Below, one piece after another: positions 18,615 through 26,237 of a stretch of DNA of 64,000 nucleotides. The position numbers were made by a program, and so were the translations under genes. The notes under the pieces are model-generated. The model was given only the letters and a program-made list of their open reading frames with translations, was not told the origin of the DNA and ran no database searches. Position 1 is the first letter of the stretch. Every line of letters starts with the position of its first letter. The DNA is from Flammeovirga sp. SJP92 (lineage in GTDB: Bacteria; Bacteroidota; Bacteroidia; Cytophagales; Flammeovirgaceae), in the NCBI RefSeq assembly GCF_001583495.1, contig NZ_LQAQ01000020.1:1-64000 (forward strand), read 5' to 3'.

Positions 18615-18686
18615 CTAAGGGAAACACGCAAAAATCTAAACTCCGGTTTATACAGACCTATGCCTCAGCACTGTACTCTACCTTTG
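18615..18686 (+). promoter_or_regulatory. Promoter with shared upstream box (A)
   Basis: The -7 box is TACCTTTG (18679-18686), which fits TAnnTTTG. The upstream box GGGAAACACGCAAAAATC, followed by TAAACTCC, begins with CTAAGGG exactly 64 bases before the -7 box. The same box at the same distance precedes the next two units. No clear -33 TTTG is seen, so an activator is likely; the neighbouring NarL-type regulator is the obvious candidate. Confidence 0.7.
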
Positions 18687-18744
18687 TAATATCAAAAATG
18701 AAAAATCGGTTTTAAATATTACAAACAATACAAATAGTACAGAC

Positions 18745-18891
18745 ATGAAAAAGTTCAAATTATTCGTTTTAGTGATCTCATTGTTTAGCCTTTCAACAAT
18801 CACATCTTGTAATAACCAAGATGAGGAATTAGGACCAATCACACCGGAGCATCCGATCGTTGATCCTATTCCTACTCCATTCTCAGAATAA
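18745..18891 (+). CDS. Small lipoprotein, 48 aa
   Basis: A 48-aa ORF starting MKKFKLFVLVISLFSL and carrying a lipobox, TITSC followed by NN. The mature peptide is about 29 residues, acidic and proline-rich (GPITPEHPIVDPIPTPF). It has its own promoter with a -7 box 59 bases upstream and a hairpin terminator 24 bases downstream, so it is a complete transcription unit. Function is unknown. It is placed between a two-component system and a sulfatase and shares their promoter box. Confidence 0.75.
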   Translation: MKKFKLFVLVISLFSLSTITSCNNQDEELGPITPEHPIVDPIPTPFSE

Positions 18892-18915
18892 ATTATAAGG
18901 ATAGAAAATGAAATG

Positions 18916-18947
18916 AAGCCTTCATTACAATTGTAGTGAGGGCTTTT
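18916..18947 (+). terminator. Terminator of the small lipoprotein gene
   Basis: AAGCCTTCATTAC pairs with GTAGTGAGGGCTT around AATT and is followed by TTTT. Its stem resembles the terminator at 19330-19366. Confidence 0.85.
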
Positions 18948-18996
18948 CTGCGTTTAGATTTATCCAAACAAAAAAGAGAAGTAAATTAAATTACCA

Positions 18997-19067
18997 CTGG
19001 CGCGAATGTTAAGCGAAAGCGACATTCGTGCTTTTCAGATCATCAGAAATCTCCCGATTTCTAAATA
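18997..19067. repeat. Copy of the AAGCG hairpin repeat family
   Basis: CACTGGCGCGAATGTTAAGCG, then ACATTCGTGC, and downstream the small hairpin AGAAATCTCCCGATTTCT. It lies between the lipoprotein unit and the next promoter. Confidence 0.65.
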
Positions 19068-19099
19068 TTACGAACATTGAAAACATAGTCTACATCACT

Positions 19100-19171
19100 C
19101 TAAGGGAAACACGCAAAAATCACTTATACCGAAATTACAGAACCAACTCCACTACACGCCTATTACTTTTG
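19100..19171 (+). promoter_or_regulatory. Promoter with shared upstream box (B)
   Basis: A 22-base stretch from CTAAGGG to AAAATC is identical to the one in promoter A. TACAGA also matches at the same offset. The -7 box TACTTTTG (19164-19171) is again 64 bases from CTAAGGG. It drives a short unit ending at the terminator near 19366. Confidence 0.7.
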
Positions 19172-19177
19172 CATCAG

Positions 19178-19366
19178 TAATAAAGAAAAAGCAGTAATTG
19201 AAAACAGTAACTTAATGGTTTTAGTAAGCGAAATCTTCAAGATGCTAAACTTATAAACCGTTTAGACCTGAGTGGTATTACTCGATTCCCATCAACACCC
19301 AGGTTCTAGACATCATAATTAATTGGTTTAAGCCTTCCCTACCTCTGTAGAGAAGGCTTTTTTTTA
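19178..19366 (+). ncRNA. Putative short transcript (small RNA or leader-peptide unit)
   Basis: The stretch between promoter B and a strong terminator has no ORF longer than 13 codons (MVLVSEIFKMLNL from 19215). About 190 nt would be transcribed. The likeliest reading is a regulatory small RNA or an mRNA for a very short peptide, induced with the lipoprotein and sulfatase. The exact 5' end is estimated from the -7 box. Confidence 0.45.
19330..19366 (+). terminator. Strong terminator of the short unit
   Basis: AAGCCTTC (with CC) pairs with GAGAAGGCTT around a TACCTCTGTA loop and is followed by eight T. No gene precedes it within 300 bases other than the 13-codon ORF. Confidence 0.9.
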
Positions 19367-19379
19367 AACTTCAAATCAA

Positions 19380-19451
19380 CTGTGTGATTCACGTAGATTT
19401 CTAAACTCCTGTTTTCCCTCTCAATTCTCCGCCCTGTACACTTTAGTTTTG
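19380..19451 (+). promoter_or_regulatory. Promoter of the sulfatase gene with shared upstream box (C)
   Basis: The 31 bases from 19380 align without gaps to promoter A: TCACG is kept in the first half, and TCTAAACTCC is identical. The -7 box TAGTTTTG (19444-19451) is again 64 bases downstream and 25 bases before the sulfatase ATG. Confidence 0.7.
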
Positions 19452-19475
19452 TATCACAATCAATCAGAAAGAATT

Positions 19476-21002
19476 ATGAAAAAATATCTATTTCTTGTCT
19501 TGCTTTTCGCTTTAAGTGAAATGACTTATGCGGACAAAAAGCCAAACATTATCATGATCATGACAGACGATGTGGCACCACAAGATTTGTCGATCTATCA
19601 TAGAGGATTAGGAGCCGTAAATACTCCAAATATAGATAAGATTGGTAACGATGGAATGATGCTAACGGATTATTACGCACAACAAAGTTGTACTGCAGGA
19701 AGGTCTTCTTTTCTTACGGGTCAGTATCCGATCAGAACAGGATTGACTTCTGTTGGACAACCAGGTTCAAAACTAGGACTTAATGCAAAAGATGTAACAC
19801 TAGGAGAACTATTACAAGATCAAGGGTATGCTACGGCACACTTTGGCAAAAGTCACTTGGGTGACCGAAACGAACATTTACCTACCGTTCACGGATTTGA
19901 TGAGTTTTATGGTTTCCTATATCATTTAAATATGATGGATATGCCAGAACAACCTGAGTTTCCTGATGACCCCAACTTTGTTGGACGACCACGTAATGTG
20001 ATCTACAGTAAAGCCACTACTACTGATGATACTACCGTAGATCCTCGTTGGGGAAAAGTGGGTAAACAAGTCATTGAAGACCGAGGTGAACTAGGCAAAC
20101 TCAGACAAGAAACATTTGATGACGAGGTATTGGAATATTCTCAAAAATGGTTGACAGAAAAGAAAAAAGCAGACGAAAACTTTTTCTTATTCTTCAACCC
20201 ATCAAGAATGCACCAAGAAATCTATGTCAGTGACAAGTGGAGAGGAAAAAGTGGACATAGCACCTACGCAGATGGTCTTTTACACCTTGACTATCTAGTA
20301 GGTGAACTCCTAAACACGTTGGAGGAAATTGGTGAAGCTGACAACACAATTGTGATGTTTACTGCTGACAATGGTGTCAACTTAGCACACTGGCCTAGTG
20401 GTGGTACGGCTTCTTTCAGAGGGGAAAAAGGAACTACTTGGGACGGTGGTTTCAGAGTACCAATGTTAGTAAAATGGCCTAAAAATATTCCTGCAGGAAC
20501 ATGGAGCGGTGAATTATTTACAGCAGAAGACTGGGTACCTACTTTAATGGCGATGATTGGAGAAGACAACATCAAAGAAGAACTTTTAGAAGGTAAAGAG
20601 GTCAACGGAACAGAGTTTAAGGTACATATTGATGGTTATAATCAGATGGATGTCCTTACTCAAAACGGAAAATCGAAAAGACGAGAATTTTTCTTCTATG
20701 CCGAAAACGAACTGCAAGCCATACGTGTAGATCAATGGAAAATCTACCTTGCCGTGAAGGATGAGTGGATAAAAGACTCTGAAAAATTGCCAGGAGGTAT
20801 GATTGTGAACTTAAAGTTAGATCCTTATGAAAGATCTATTGATACTCCAGGGCATTTCTTATGGATGAAAGAGAAAACATGGGTGTTGCCTACAATTGCT
20901 CCTCCATTAAAAGCTTTTGCAGAAAGTATGAAGGATTTCCCTCCAAGACAGAAAGGAGCAGGAATTGGAGCGGCTGCCATCTTAAATCAACTGAATAAGT
21001 AG
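19476..21002 (+). CDS. Secreted type I (FGly) sulfatase
   Basis: A 508-aa arylsulfatase-type enzyme with signal peptide (MKKYLFLVLLFALSEMTYA). The metal-binding start IIMIMTDDVAPQ is present and the formylglycine motif is CTAGR at about residue 72, within SCTAGRSSFLTG. Other sulfatase marks are HFGKSHLG near 130 and MFTADNG near 295. It should remove sulfate esters from marine polysaccharides, or from aryl or glycolipid sulfates, in the periplasm. Maturation needs an anaerobic-type or FGE enzyme elsewhere. It is the last of three units with the same promoter box, so it is probably controlled by the nearby two-component pair. Confidence 0.9.
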   Translation: MKKYLFLVLLFALSEMTYADKKPNIIMIMTDDVAPQDLSIYHRGLGAVNTPNIDKIGNDGMMLTDYYAQQSCTAGRSSFLTGQYPIRTGLTSVGQPGSKLGLNAKDVTLGELLQDQGYATAHFGKSHLGDRNEHLPTVHGFDEFYGFLYHLNMMDMPEQPEFPDDPNFVGRPRNVIYSKATTTDDTTVDPRWGKVGKQVIEDRGELGKLRQETFDDEVLEYSQKWLTEKKKADENFFLFFNPSRMHQEIYVSDKWRGKSGHSTYADGLLHLDYLVGELLNTLEEIGEADNTIVMFTADNGVNLAHWPSGGTASFRGEKGTTWDGGFRVPMLVKWPKNIPAGTWSGELFTAEDWVPTLMAMIGEDNIKEELLEGKEVNGTEFKVHIDGYNQMDVLTQNGKSKRREFFFYAENELQAIRVDQWKIYLAVKDEWIKDSEKLPGGMIVNLKLDPYERSIDTPGHFLWMKEKTWVLPTIAPPLKAFAESMKDFPPRQKGAGIGAAAILNQLNK

Positions 21003-21108
21003 TATTTTATATAAATAAGGAAAAAGGATGTCGATAAAGACATCAACTTAGTTTAGGGTTAAAACCGATGTAAATGATGTAAGCCGAGTGTATTTTATAC
21101 TTGGCTTA

Positions 21109-21492
21109 CTATAATTTTATTTCAAACCTTTCCATCATTCTTTTGATATTACTATCAGGTACATTATGAATTGATTGCCCTCCATGTCTGTTTTCTACAA
21201 TCAAAGAAGAAACTTGATAACCGTACTTTTCAGCCATAGAATAGTAATTTTTCATTTCATCTTCAGTAGTAAAAGTATTGGAAACTACAATCAGTTCCTG
21301 GTTTCTAGACATACAGAGTTTCACCATTTCTTCACATTGTTTGTGGGCAAAAGTGAGTTTTTTAGGATCAAACTGATATTCTCCGTTATCATTGATCATA
21401 AAGTCATCTGCCTCAATAGAACCGCCCATTGCTTGAGCAACTGTTGTCTTTCCTGCACCGGGTAAACCTCTTAGTAATATCAATTTCTTCAT
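21109..21492 (-). CDS. Small P-loop ATPase/kinase (AAA_33, polynucleotide-kinase-like)
   Basis: A 127-aa protein starting with Walker A, LLRGLPGAGKTTVAQ. The rest (SIEADDFM, HKQCEEMVKLCMSRNQELIVVSNTF) follows the short kinase-like proteins related to NEDD4-binding protein 2 and T4 polynucleotide kinase. The substrate is unknown. It is monocistronic, convergent with the sulfatase gene. Confidence 0.75.
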   Translation of the reverse strand: MKKLILLRGLPGAGKTTVAQAMGGSIEADDFMINDNGEYQFDPKKLTFAHKQCEEMVKLCMSRNQELIVVSNTFTTEDEMKNYYSMAEKYGYQVSSLIVENRHGGQSIHNVPDSNIKRMMERFEIKL

Positions 21493-21587
21493 TTGTTAAC
21501 AAAAATAAATAAGAGTTGTATTCAATTTTTAAAGATAAGCAGTAACTTTATATCAGAACTACATCAAAATAAACTTATACCATTTGA

Positions 21588-21650
21588 ATTATTGTTTTGC
21601 GATTACTTCCCTACAAAATTTTTAAATAGAACGGCTATTACACTTTTTGC
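21588..21650. repeat. Remnant of the TIR-bearing 164-bp element
   Basis: TTATTGTTTTGCGATTACTTCC matches the centre of the full elements at 29137, 43089 and 61002, continuing as a diverged AAAATTTTTAAATAGAACGGC. The ends are not recognisable, so this is a decayed fragment. Confidence 0.6.
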
Positions 21651-21747
21651 AGATGTATTCAACATAAACAAACCATAATCAGTAATAAGTTATTTCTGAT
21701 GGAGAACTTAGAAACTAGATTTTTAATGATTACTTCCAAAACAACTA

Positions 21748-22005
21748 ATGGTACGCCTTCAACATATTACCTTTAACAAATTAAGCTTAATCCAAAAAGC
21801 AGAAATCGTCCAGTACTTTTCAGACTTCCTTACCTCCATGTACAAGACCGGTAAAAAATTTGAACTTTATAATTATGACGGTGCCTATATACAGGTCAAT
21901 TATAAGGAAGGGAATAGTATGGAAAACGAAATAGAATCGATCTATGAAATTGATAAGATATCACAATACTGCCCCTCAATTGACTGGAAAAAAATATTGA
22001 AATAA
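21748..22005 (+). CDS. Hypothetical protein, 85 aa
   Basis: An 85-residue protein with no signal peptide. It starts MVRLQHITFNKLSLIQK and ends with IDWKKILK; a few aromatic and acidic residues suggest a small soluble fold. No family is recognised. A perfect terminator follows immediately, which supports a real gene. Confidence 0.6.
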   Translation: MVRLQHITFNKLSLIQKAEIVQYFSDFLTSMYKTGKKFELYNYDGAYIQVNYKEGNSMENEIESIYEIDKISQYCPSIDWKKILK

Positions 22006-22046
22006 AAGGCTTAAACAGTATGTGCTATACTTCTAAGCCTTTTTTA
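22005..22046 (+). terminator. Terminator of the 85-aa gene
   Basis: AAAGGCTTA (22005-22013) pairs with TAAGCCTTT (22034-22042), followed by more T. Confidence 0.85.
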
Positions 22047-22125
22047 TATTAAATGCTCTGCTTTTCTACCCTCATCTAAATTAACGTAATCTTTCAAAGG
22101 AAGAGAAGTTTTAAACATGCCCCGT

Positions 22126-23112
22126 TTACTTTTCAATTAACTTTGCCGAAGCTGCATATTCTTCCACCATGCTATCCACTACTTCTTTTACAGAACGTAT
22201 AGACTTCACGTATTCAATGGATGGGCCTGCACACCATACTGTTTTATAAGTGGCACTGAAAGCCGACTTCTCAAGCATCTTCATACCTTTGTAAAAAGTG
22301 AGCATCTTAGCAAATTTCTTCAACTTTTTGTTTTTATTGAGAAGAGATTCCAGCCAATTTTGTTTGGTTCCGATCTCCTGCATATAAGGTGTATTGATAA
22401 CCGTACATGGTGTTCCTGAAAGCCTCGTGGTCATCACAATATCTTTGGCGCCATAATCTACACAAGCTTGCTTGTAAGCATCGTTGACACCTCCCTCATG
22501 CGTTGCTATAAATGGACTTCCCATAGAAATACCTACCGCACCAAGGTCTAGTTTTTCTTTCCATTGAACACCATTTCCTACTCCTCCAGCAGAAATTACA
22601 GGTATATCACAGGCCTTGACAAGTGCTGGCACCAACTCATTGGCAGAGGTAGGTCCTGCGTGTCCACCTGCTTCTTTGTTGACCGCAATTACTGCGTCAG
22701 CCCCCAATTCCTGTACTTTCAAGGCATATTTGGTATCCACTACATCACAAAAAACTTTGATGCCCAACGGCTTACACTTCTCAATGATTTTCCGTGGAGA
22801 TCCCAAAGAGGTAATGATAAAGTCGACCCTAAGTTCCACGCAAGTATTCAATTGTTCTTGTAGCCGAACATTGGATTTGTTGGCAATGAGATTGACACCA
22901 AAAGGTTTATCACCAATCGCGGCTCTAATCTCATGAATAGCGGCTCTAAATTCTTTGTCGGTTCTATAGTTTAAGGCAGGAACGGTTCCTGTAATACCGC
23001 TTTTGGCGGCTGCAATCAGCATCTCAGCATTGGATACTAAAAACATAGGAGCCATAATTATCGGGTAATCAATACCCAACATTTCAGTTAGTGGTGTGGA
23101 AATTTTTTCCAT
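22126..23112 (-). CDS. Nitronate monooxygenase (2-nitropropane dioxygenase family)
   Basis: A 328-aa FMN TIM-barrel enzyme. The family marks are YPIIMAPMFLVS near residue 17, KPFGVNLI near 69, AGGHAGP near 149, PVISAGGVGNG near 171 and GISMGSPFIATHEGG near 195. It should oxidise nitronates formed from nitroalkanes using O2. Transcription comes from a promoter that holds an 18-bp perfect palindrome just before the start, so a dedicated repressor is likely; no such regulator gene is adjacent. Confidence 0.9.
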   Translation of the reverse strand: MEKISTPLTEMLGIDYPIIMAPMFLVSNAEMLIAAAKSGITGTVPALNYRTDKEFRAAIHEIRAAIGDKPFGVNLIANKSNVRLQEQLNTCVELRVDFIITSLGSPRKIIEKCKPLGIKVFCDVVDTKYALKVQELGADAVIAVNKEAGGHAGPTSANELVPALVKACDIPVISAGGVGNGVQWKEKLDLGAVGISMGSPFIATHEGGVNDAYKQACVDYGAKDIVMTTRLSGTPCTVINTPYMQEIGTKQNWLESLLNKNKKLKKFAKMLTFYKGMKMLEKSAFSATYKTVWCAGPSIEYVKSIRSVKEVVDSMVEEYAASAKLIEK

Positions 23113-23136
23113 AGTGTGTGTTGTATTGGTTGAAAA

Positions 23137-23154
23137 TAGTATGCATGCATACTA
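23137..23154 (-). promoter_or_regulatory. 18-bp perfect palindrome upstream of nitronate monooxygenase
   Basis: TAGTATGCATGCATACTA is self-complementary and ends 25 bases from the ATG of the gene. Position and symmetry fit a dimeric repressor site of the HxlR, MarR or TetR kind; the regulator is not identified. Confidence 0.6.
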
Positions 23155-23552
23155 AATATTTTACTACAATATGGACAATTATAATTGGAAAGTCAACCAC
23201 ACTAGCCTAGGCCTATGTAACTGATCGGGATGGAGGCAACTACATGTGACAGGAATTACATCAACAATATCAAATTTTACAATTGAAAAGCTTGATGATT
23301 TCTTATTAAAAGAGATGTTTCAAACATGCTCTAAAATATAATGGAGAATGAGAGGAACTTGTATTTTAAATTGAATTATATCATCTGCAATAAAAACCTT
23401 TTTGAATCGTGATTGTAATATTGGAGATTTTCAATTTACAGATGAGGCTGACTACCTATAAATGAAGTCCTATTTTTATCCCTTTTTAAATAGTTGTTAC
23501 AGTATTTTAGGGTATTCGATATTCATACACGGGCAGATACATAGATTTGCTC
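23155..23552. other. 398-base gap, no gene
   Basis: No convincing ORF. A stretch near 23310 (TTTCAAACATGCTCTAAAATAT) resembles one near 28350 (TTGCAAACATGCTCTAATATAT), so a minor dispersed repeat is present. The rest looks like AT-rich spacer. Confidence 0.35.
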
Positions 23553-24239
23553 CTACAGTAATCGATCAACAATATCCTGATGGTTATTGCTGAAATATTC
23601 TTTCATATAAGTATCCAACTGATCAAATTCCTCTTTTTCGAATGTTTGTTCTATTTTACCTTCTGAAAAGTGATATATTTTATCAGAAAGCTTTTGTAAA
23701 GCACTAAGTGTATGGGATGCAATAAGGATTATTTTCCCTCTCTCTTTTAAGGTATTGATGATTTTTTCTAAGTCAATTGAAGCTTCAACATCCAACCCTA
23801 GAAAGGGTTCATCAAGGAGGATAATGGGAGCATCAGCACTTAGCAACATCATCAGTGCAAGCCTTTTTTTCATTCCTGTGGAATAATAATCCACAATCTC
23901 ATCTAAAGGTAATTCGAAAATGGTATTCCAACCTTCAATATCAAAATCGGGAAATCTTACTTTAAAAACATTGAGATGTTCCTGGCCTGTGATCATGGAA
24001 TAAAACGTAGGTTTGGCCTCTAAGTAGCCTACCTGCGGTCTTGACAAGACCTCGTTATCCAATAAAGCTTCACCCTTAAAATTTTTCTTCCATTGAGCTA
24101 TGATCTCAAACAAAGTAGTTTTACCTACACCATTCTTGCCCAATACACCTATGATATTTCCTTTTTCAATAGATATATTGATGTTTTGGAGCACTTTTTT
24201 TTCTCCATAAGCAAAAGATATATTTTTTAACTCTAACAT
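23553..24239 (-). CDS. ABC transporter ATP-binding protein
   Basis: A 228-aa ABC ATPase. Walker A is GVLGKNGVGKTT, the signature is YSTGMKKRLALMM (a variant of LSGGQ as in BcrA/CcmA-type exporters), Walker B is IILLDEPFLGLD and the switch is ASHT. It follows two membrane-protein genes (10-base gap to the nearer), so the three form an operon. Transport direction is likely outward; the cargo is unknown. Confidence 0.88.
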   Translation of the reverse strand: MLELKNISFAYGEKKVLQNINISIEKGNIIGVLGKNGVGKTTLFEIIAQWKKNFKGEALLDNEVLSRPQVGYLEAKPTFYSMITGQEHLNVFKVRFPDFDIEGWNTIFELPLDEIVDYYSTGMKKRLALMMLLSADAPIILLDEPFLGLDVEASIDLEKIINTLKERGKIILIASHTLSALQKLSDKIYHFSEGKIEQTFEKEEFDQLDTYMKEYFSNNHQDIVDRLL

Positions 24240-24249
24240 AATATATGTA

Positions 24250-25194
24250 TTAAAAATAATAGGATAATTGTCGATTTGCTCTCTTCCATGACCTTATTCC
24301 CACCACAAGAGGCAATGGTATTAAGAATGGAATAAAGATACTGATGTAGTAGAAGGCAATAATAAAAGTATTCGCCCTAAAATTTGTATCAGGTTCATAA
24401 GTAATATACTTCTGAAGGATCATCAAGAAAAGTACAAAAAACGAACCTAAAAAGAGATAAGCAATCACATAAAACACTTGAAGATAGAAAACCAGGCCTA
24501 TAATCAGCCCAAAACTATTAATCATTAAGAAAAGAAGTGCCATTTGTCTGATCTTCTTTTTTAAAAATGAAGAAGAGGTATCTGCCACAGCATAAAGTAT
24601 TTGCCTTGGCTCATTTTGAGTATAAAAACCAAATATAGAAATACTTGACACCACTATTCCTACCAACAAAAATTCAAATCGAAAAAGTCCCACAACAGCT
24701 AAAACGATGGAAATAATAATTCCCCATGCACCGCCATTTCTCATTCCCGCCTTCCAGTCATAAGCTGCTTTTGAGAATGGAATAGGAATCACAAAGCCTT
24801 GATTTTCCATGGATCTGTTGGTTGGCAAAAAGCTGGCTACCAATGGAAATAGAATGATGAATGGATAGATCGCATTGGAAGGAGAAAAAGCAATTCCCCA
24901 AGTAAATAAAACGACCCAGATGATATTTTCTAAAACATAATATAAAGAAGGAAACTTCATTAACTGCATTAAAATCTTCTCATCTTTTCTGTTCGCTTGT
25001 GCTGCAGAAAGAAGAGATAACAAAGCCGCATCCACAAAAAAGGCGTGCAACTCTTTAATGTGCATTAAGAAAAACTGGTAAAAACAATAGAAAACAAAAA
25101 GTATCACTAACCTTAAGATACCCAAGTCCACTAGAATTCTACCGATCTGTTTTCTTCTTATATTTAGTAAAGATAGAATTAATTTTAAAATCAC
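24250..25194 (-). CDS. Polytopic membrane protein, partner of the ABC ATPase
   Basis: A 314-aa protein with many hydrophobic helices (for example LVILFVFYCFYQFFL, FIILFPLVASFLP, IIISIVLAVVGLF and LFLMINSFGLIIGLVFYL). It has no recognised family motif but its place, 10 bases from the ATPase, makes it the likely permease. It may work as a homodimer. Confidence 0.65.
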   Translation of the reverse strand: MILKLILSLLNIRRKQIGRILVDLGILRLVILFVFYCFYQFFLMHIKELHAFFVDAALLSLLSAAQANRKDEKILMQLMKFPSLYYVLENIIWVVLFTWGIAFSPSNAIYPFIILFPLVASFLPTNRSMENQGFVIPIPFSKAAYDWKAGMRNGGAWGIIISIVLAVVGLFRFEFLLVGIVVSSISIFGFYTQNEPRQILYAVADTSSSFLKKKIRQMALLFLMINSFGLIIGLVFYLQVFYVIAYLFLGSFFVLFLMILQKYITYEPDTNFRANTFIIAFYYISIFIPFLIPLPLVVGIRSWKRANRQLSYYF

Positions 25195-25217
25195 ATTGAT
25201 CTAATTTAATGATAGTC

Positions 25218-25943
25218 TTACCAAGATTGTTGTCGCTCGTAAGTAGACAATGAAACGTGGAGATGGTCTCCTGTACCGTTATGTCTCACAATATTAAACC
25301 CCAAAGTATTAAAATAAATCTGACTAAACCAAATCATCCAGATCGGCCGGCCATTAGTTCTCAGGTCCATGGCATGCACATAACCGGTGTTTTGTACGAA
25401 ATGCAAGGACTGTGATTTAGAGGCTAAACCCATTTTTTGATAATCTTCTGGCTCTCTACTCAAAGAGGTGATCAAGACATCTTTATCAAAAAGCAACAGC
25501 GTTCTTAAGCTGATTTTTAAGAAAGGATGTAATTGTGTATACTCTTGTTTGATCTGATCCGTTTTTGCATTTTTACCAGTAAAAGAAAATAACGCAAAAA
25601 TTGTGTAAGTTATTACGAACAGGAAAATAGTCAGTACAATTCTTTTAATTCCTGTAAAACTGACTTTGTATTTTCTGAAGAAAAGCAGATAGCCCACCAA
25701 CAAATAAAATAGTAAAATCATTGTCATAACCACCACTCCCGCTGAAAGTCCAAACCAAACCGACATGGCATATTCGTGATACATATAGATGCCACTTCTG
25801 ATCATCATTGTAAAAGGTAATACACACAAAAAAAGGAAAAATGTGGTCAGAAAAAGGAATTTGAACAATGCTCCTTTCCATGAGAATTTCTTTGGGGGTT
25901 GTGAGTTTGCTTGATAAGAATGTGATTCGTAATTATAGTTCAT
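25218..25943 (-). CDS. Membrane protein with possible M15/M74-like metallopeptidase tail
   Basis: A 241-aa protein with three predicted membrane helices in the first 130 residues (LFLTTFFLFLCVLPF, VVMTMILLFYLLVGYLLFF, IVLTIFLFVITYTIF). The C-terminal 90 residues include VHAMDLRTNG and GDHLHVSL. Histidine, aspartate and histidine in this order recall zinc ligands of murein peptidases in M15 and M74 (HxxxD and HxH). This is a pattern reading only. It is the first gene of the ABC operon, so it could link export to cell-wall work. Confidence 0.5.
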   Translation of the reverse strand: MNYNYESHSYQANSQPPKKFSWKGALFKFLFLTTFFLFLCVLPFTMMIRSGIYMYHEYAMSVWFGLSAGVVVMTMILLFYLLVGYLLFFRKYKVSFTGIKRIVLTIFLFVITYTIFALFSFTGKNAKTDQIKQEYTQLHPFLKISLRTLLLFDKDVLITSLSREPEDYQKMGLASKSQSLHFVQNTGYVHAMDLRTNGRPIWMIWFSQIYFNTLGFNIVRHNGTGDHLHVSLSTYERQQSW

Positions 25944-26237
25944 TTTCTAGTTTTTAGATCTTTTAAGCCGTAAAGATAAAGAACTTGCTGTTGGCTTTCA
26001 AATGAGACTATATTAATAATTTATGACCAAGAGTCACCCAACTTACTTAGAGGTAGTTACTACGTTATTAATCAAGCCTTCGCTAACCACCCAACAAGTA
26101 TATATTAAGTTTTGAAGTTACTTTTTCTTTTAAAAGTTTAGTGACGTATGGACATTACAAAGTAACGCCCATACTGCGAGTACTAATTTTGTATTTATTA
26201 ACCGTATAATTAATCTGACACCGATTTTTGTTATTTT
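25944..26237. other. Intergenic region upstream of the ABC operon
   Basis: 294 bases with no gene. It should hold the minus-strand promoter of the ABC operon and the 3' flank of the SDR gene. No hairpin terminator is obvious. Confidence 0.3.

Noticed and set aside
21109-21492. Toxin of a toxin-antitoxin pair (zeta-like kinase)
   Set aside because: No small antitoxin gene is adjacent and the length and motifs fit general AAA_33 kinases equally well.
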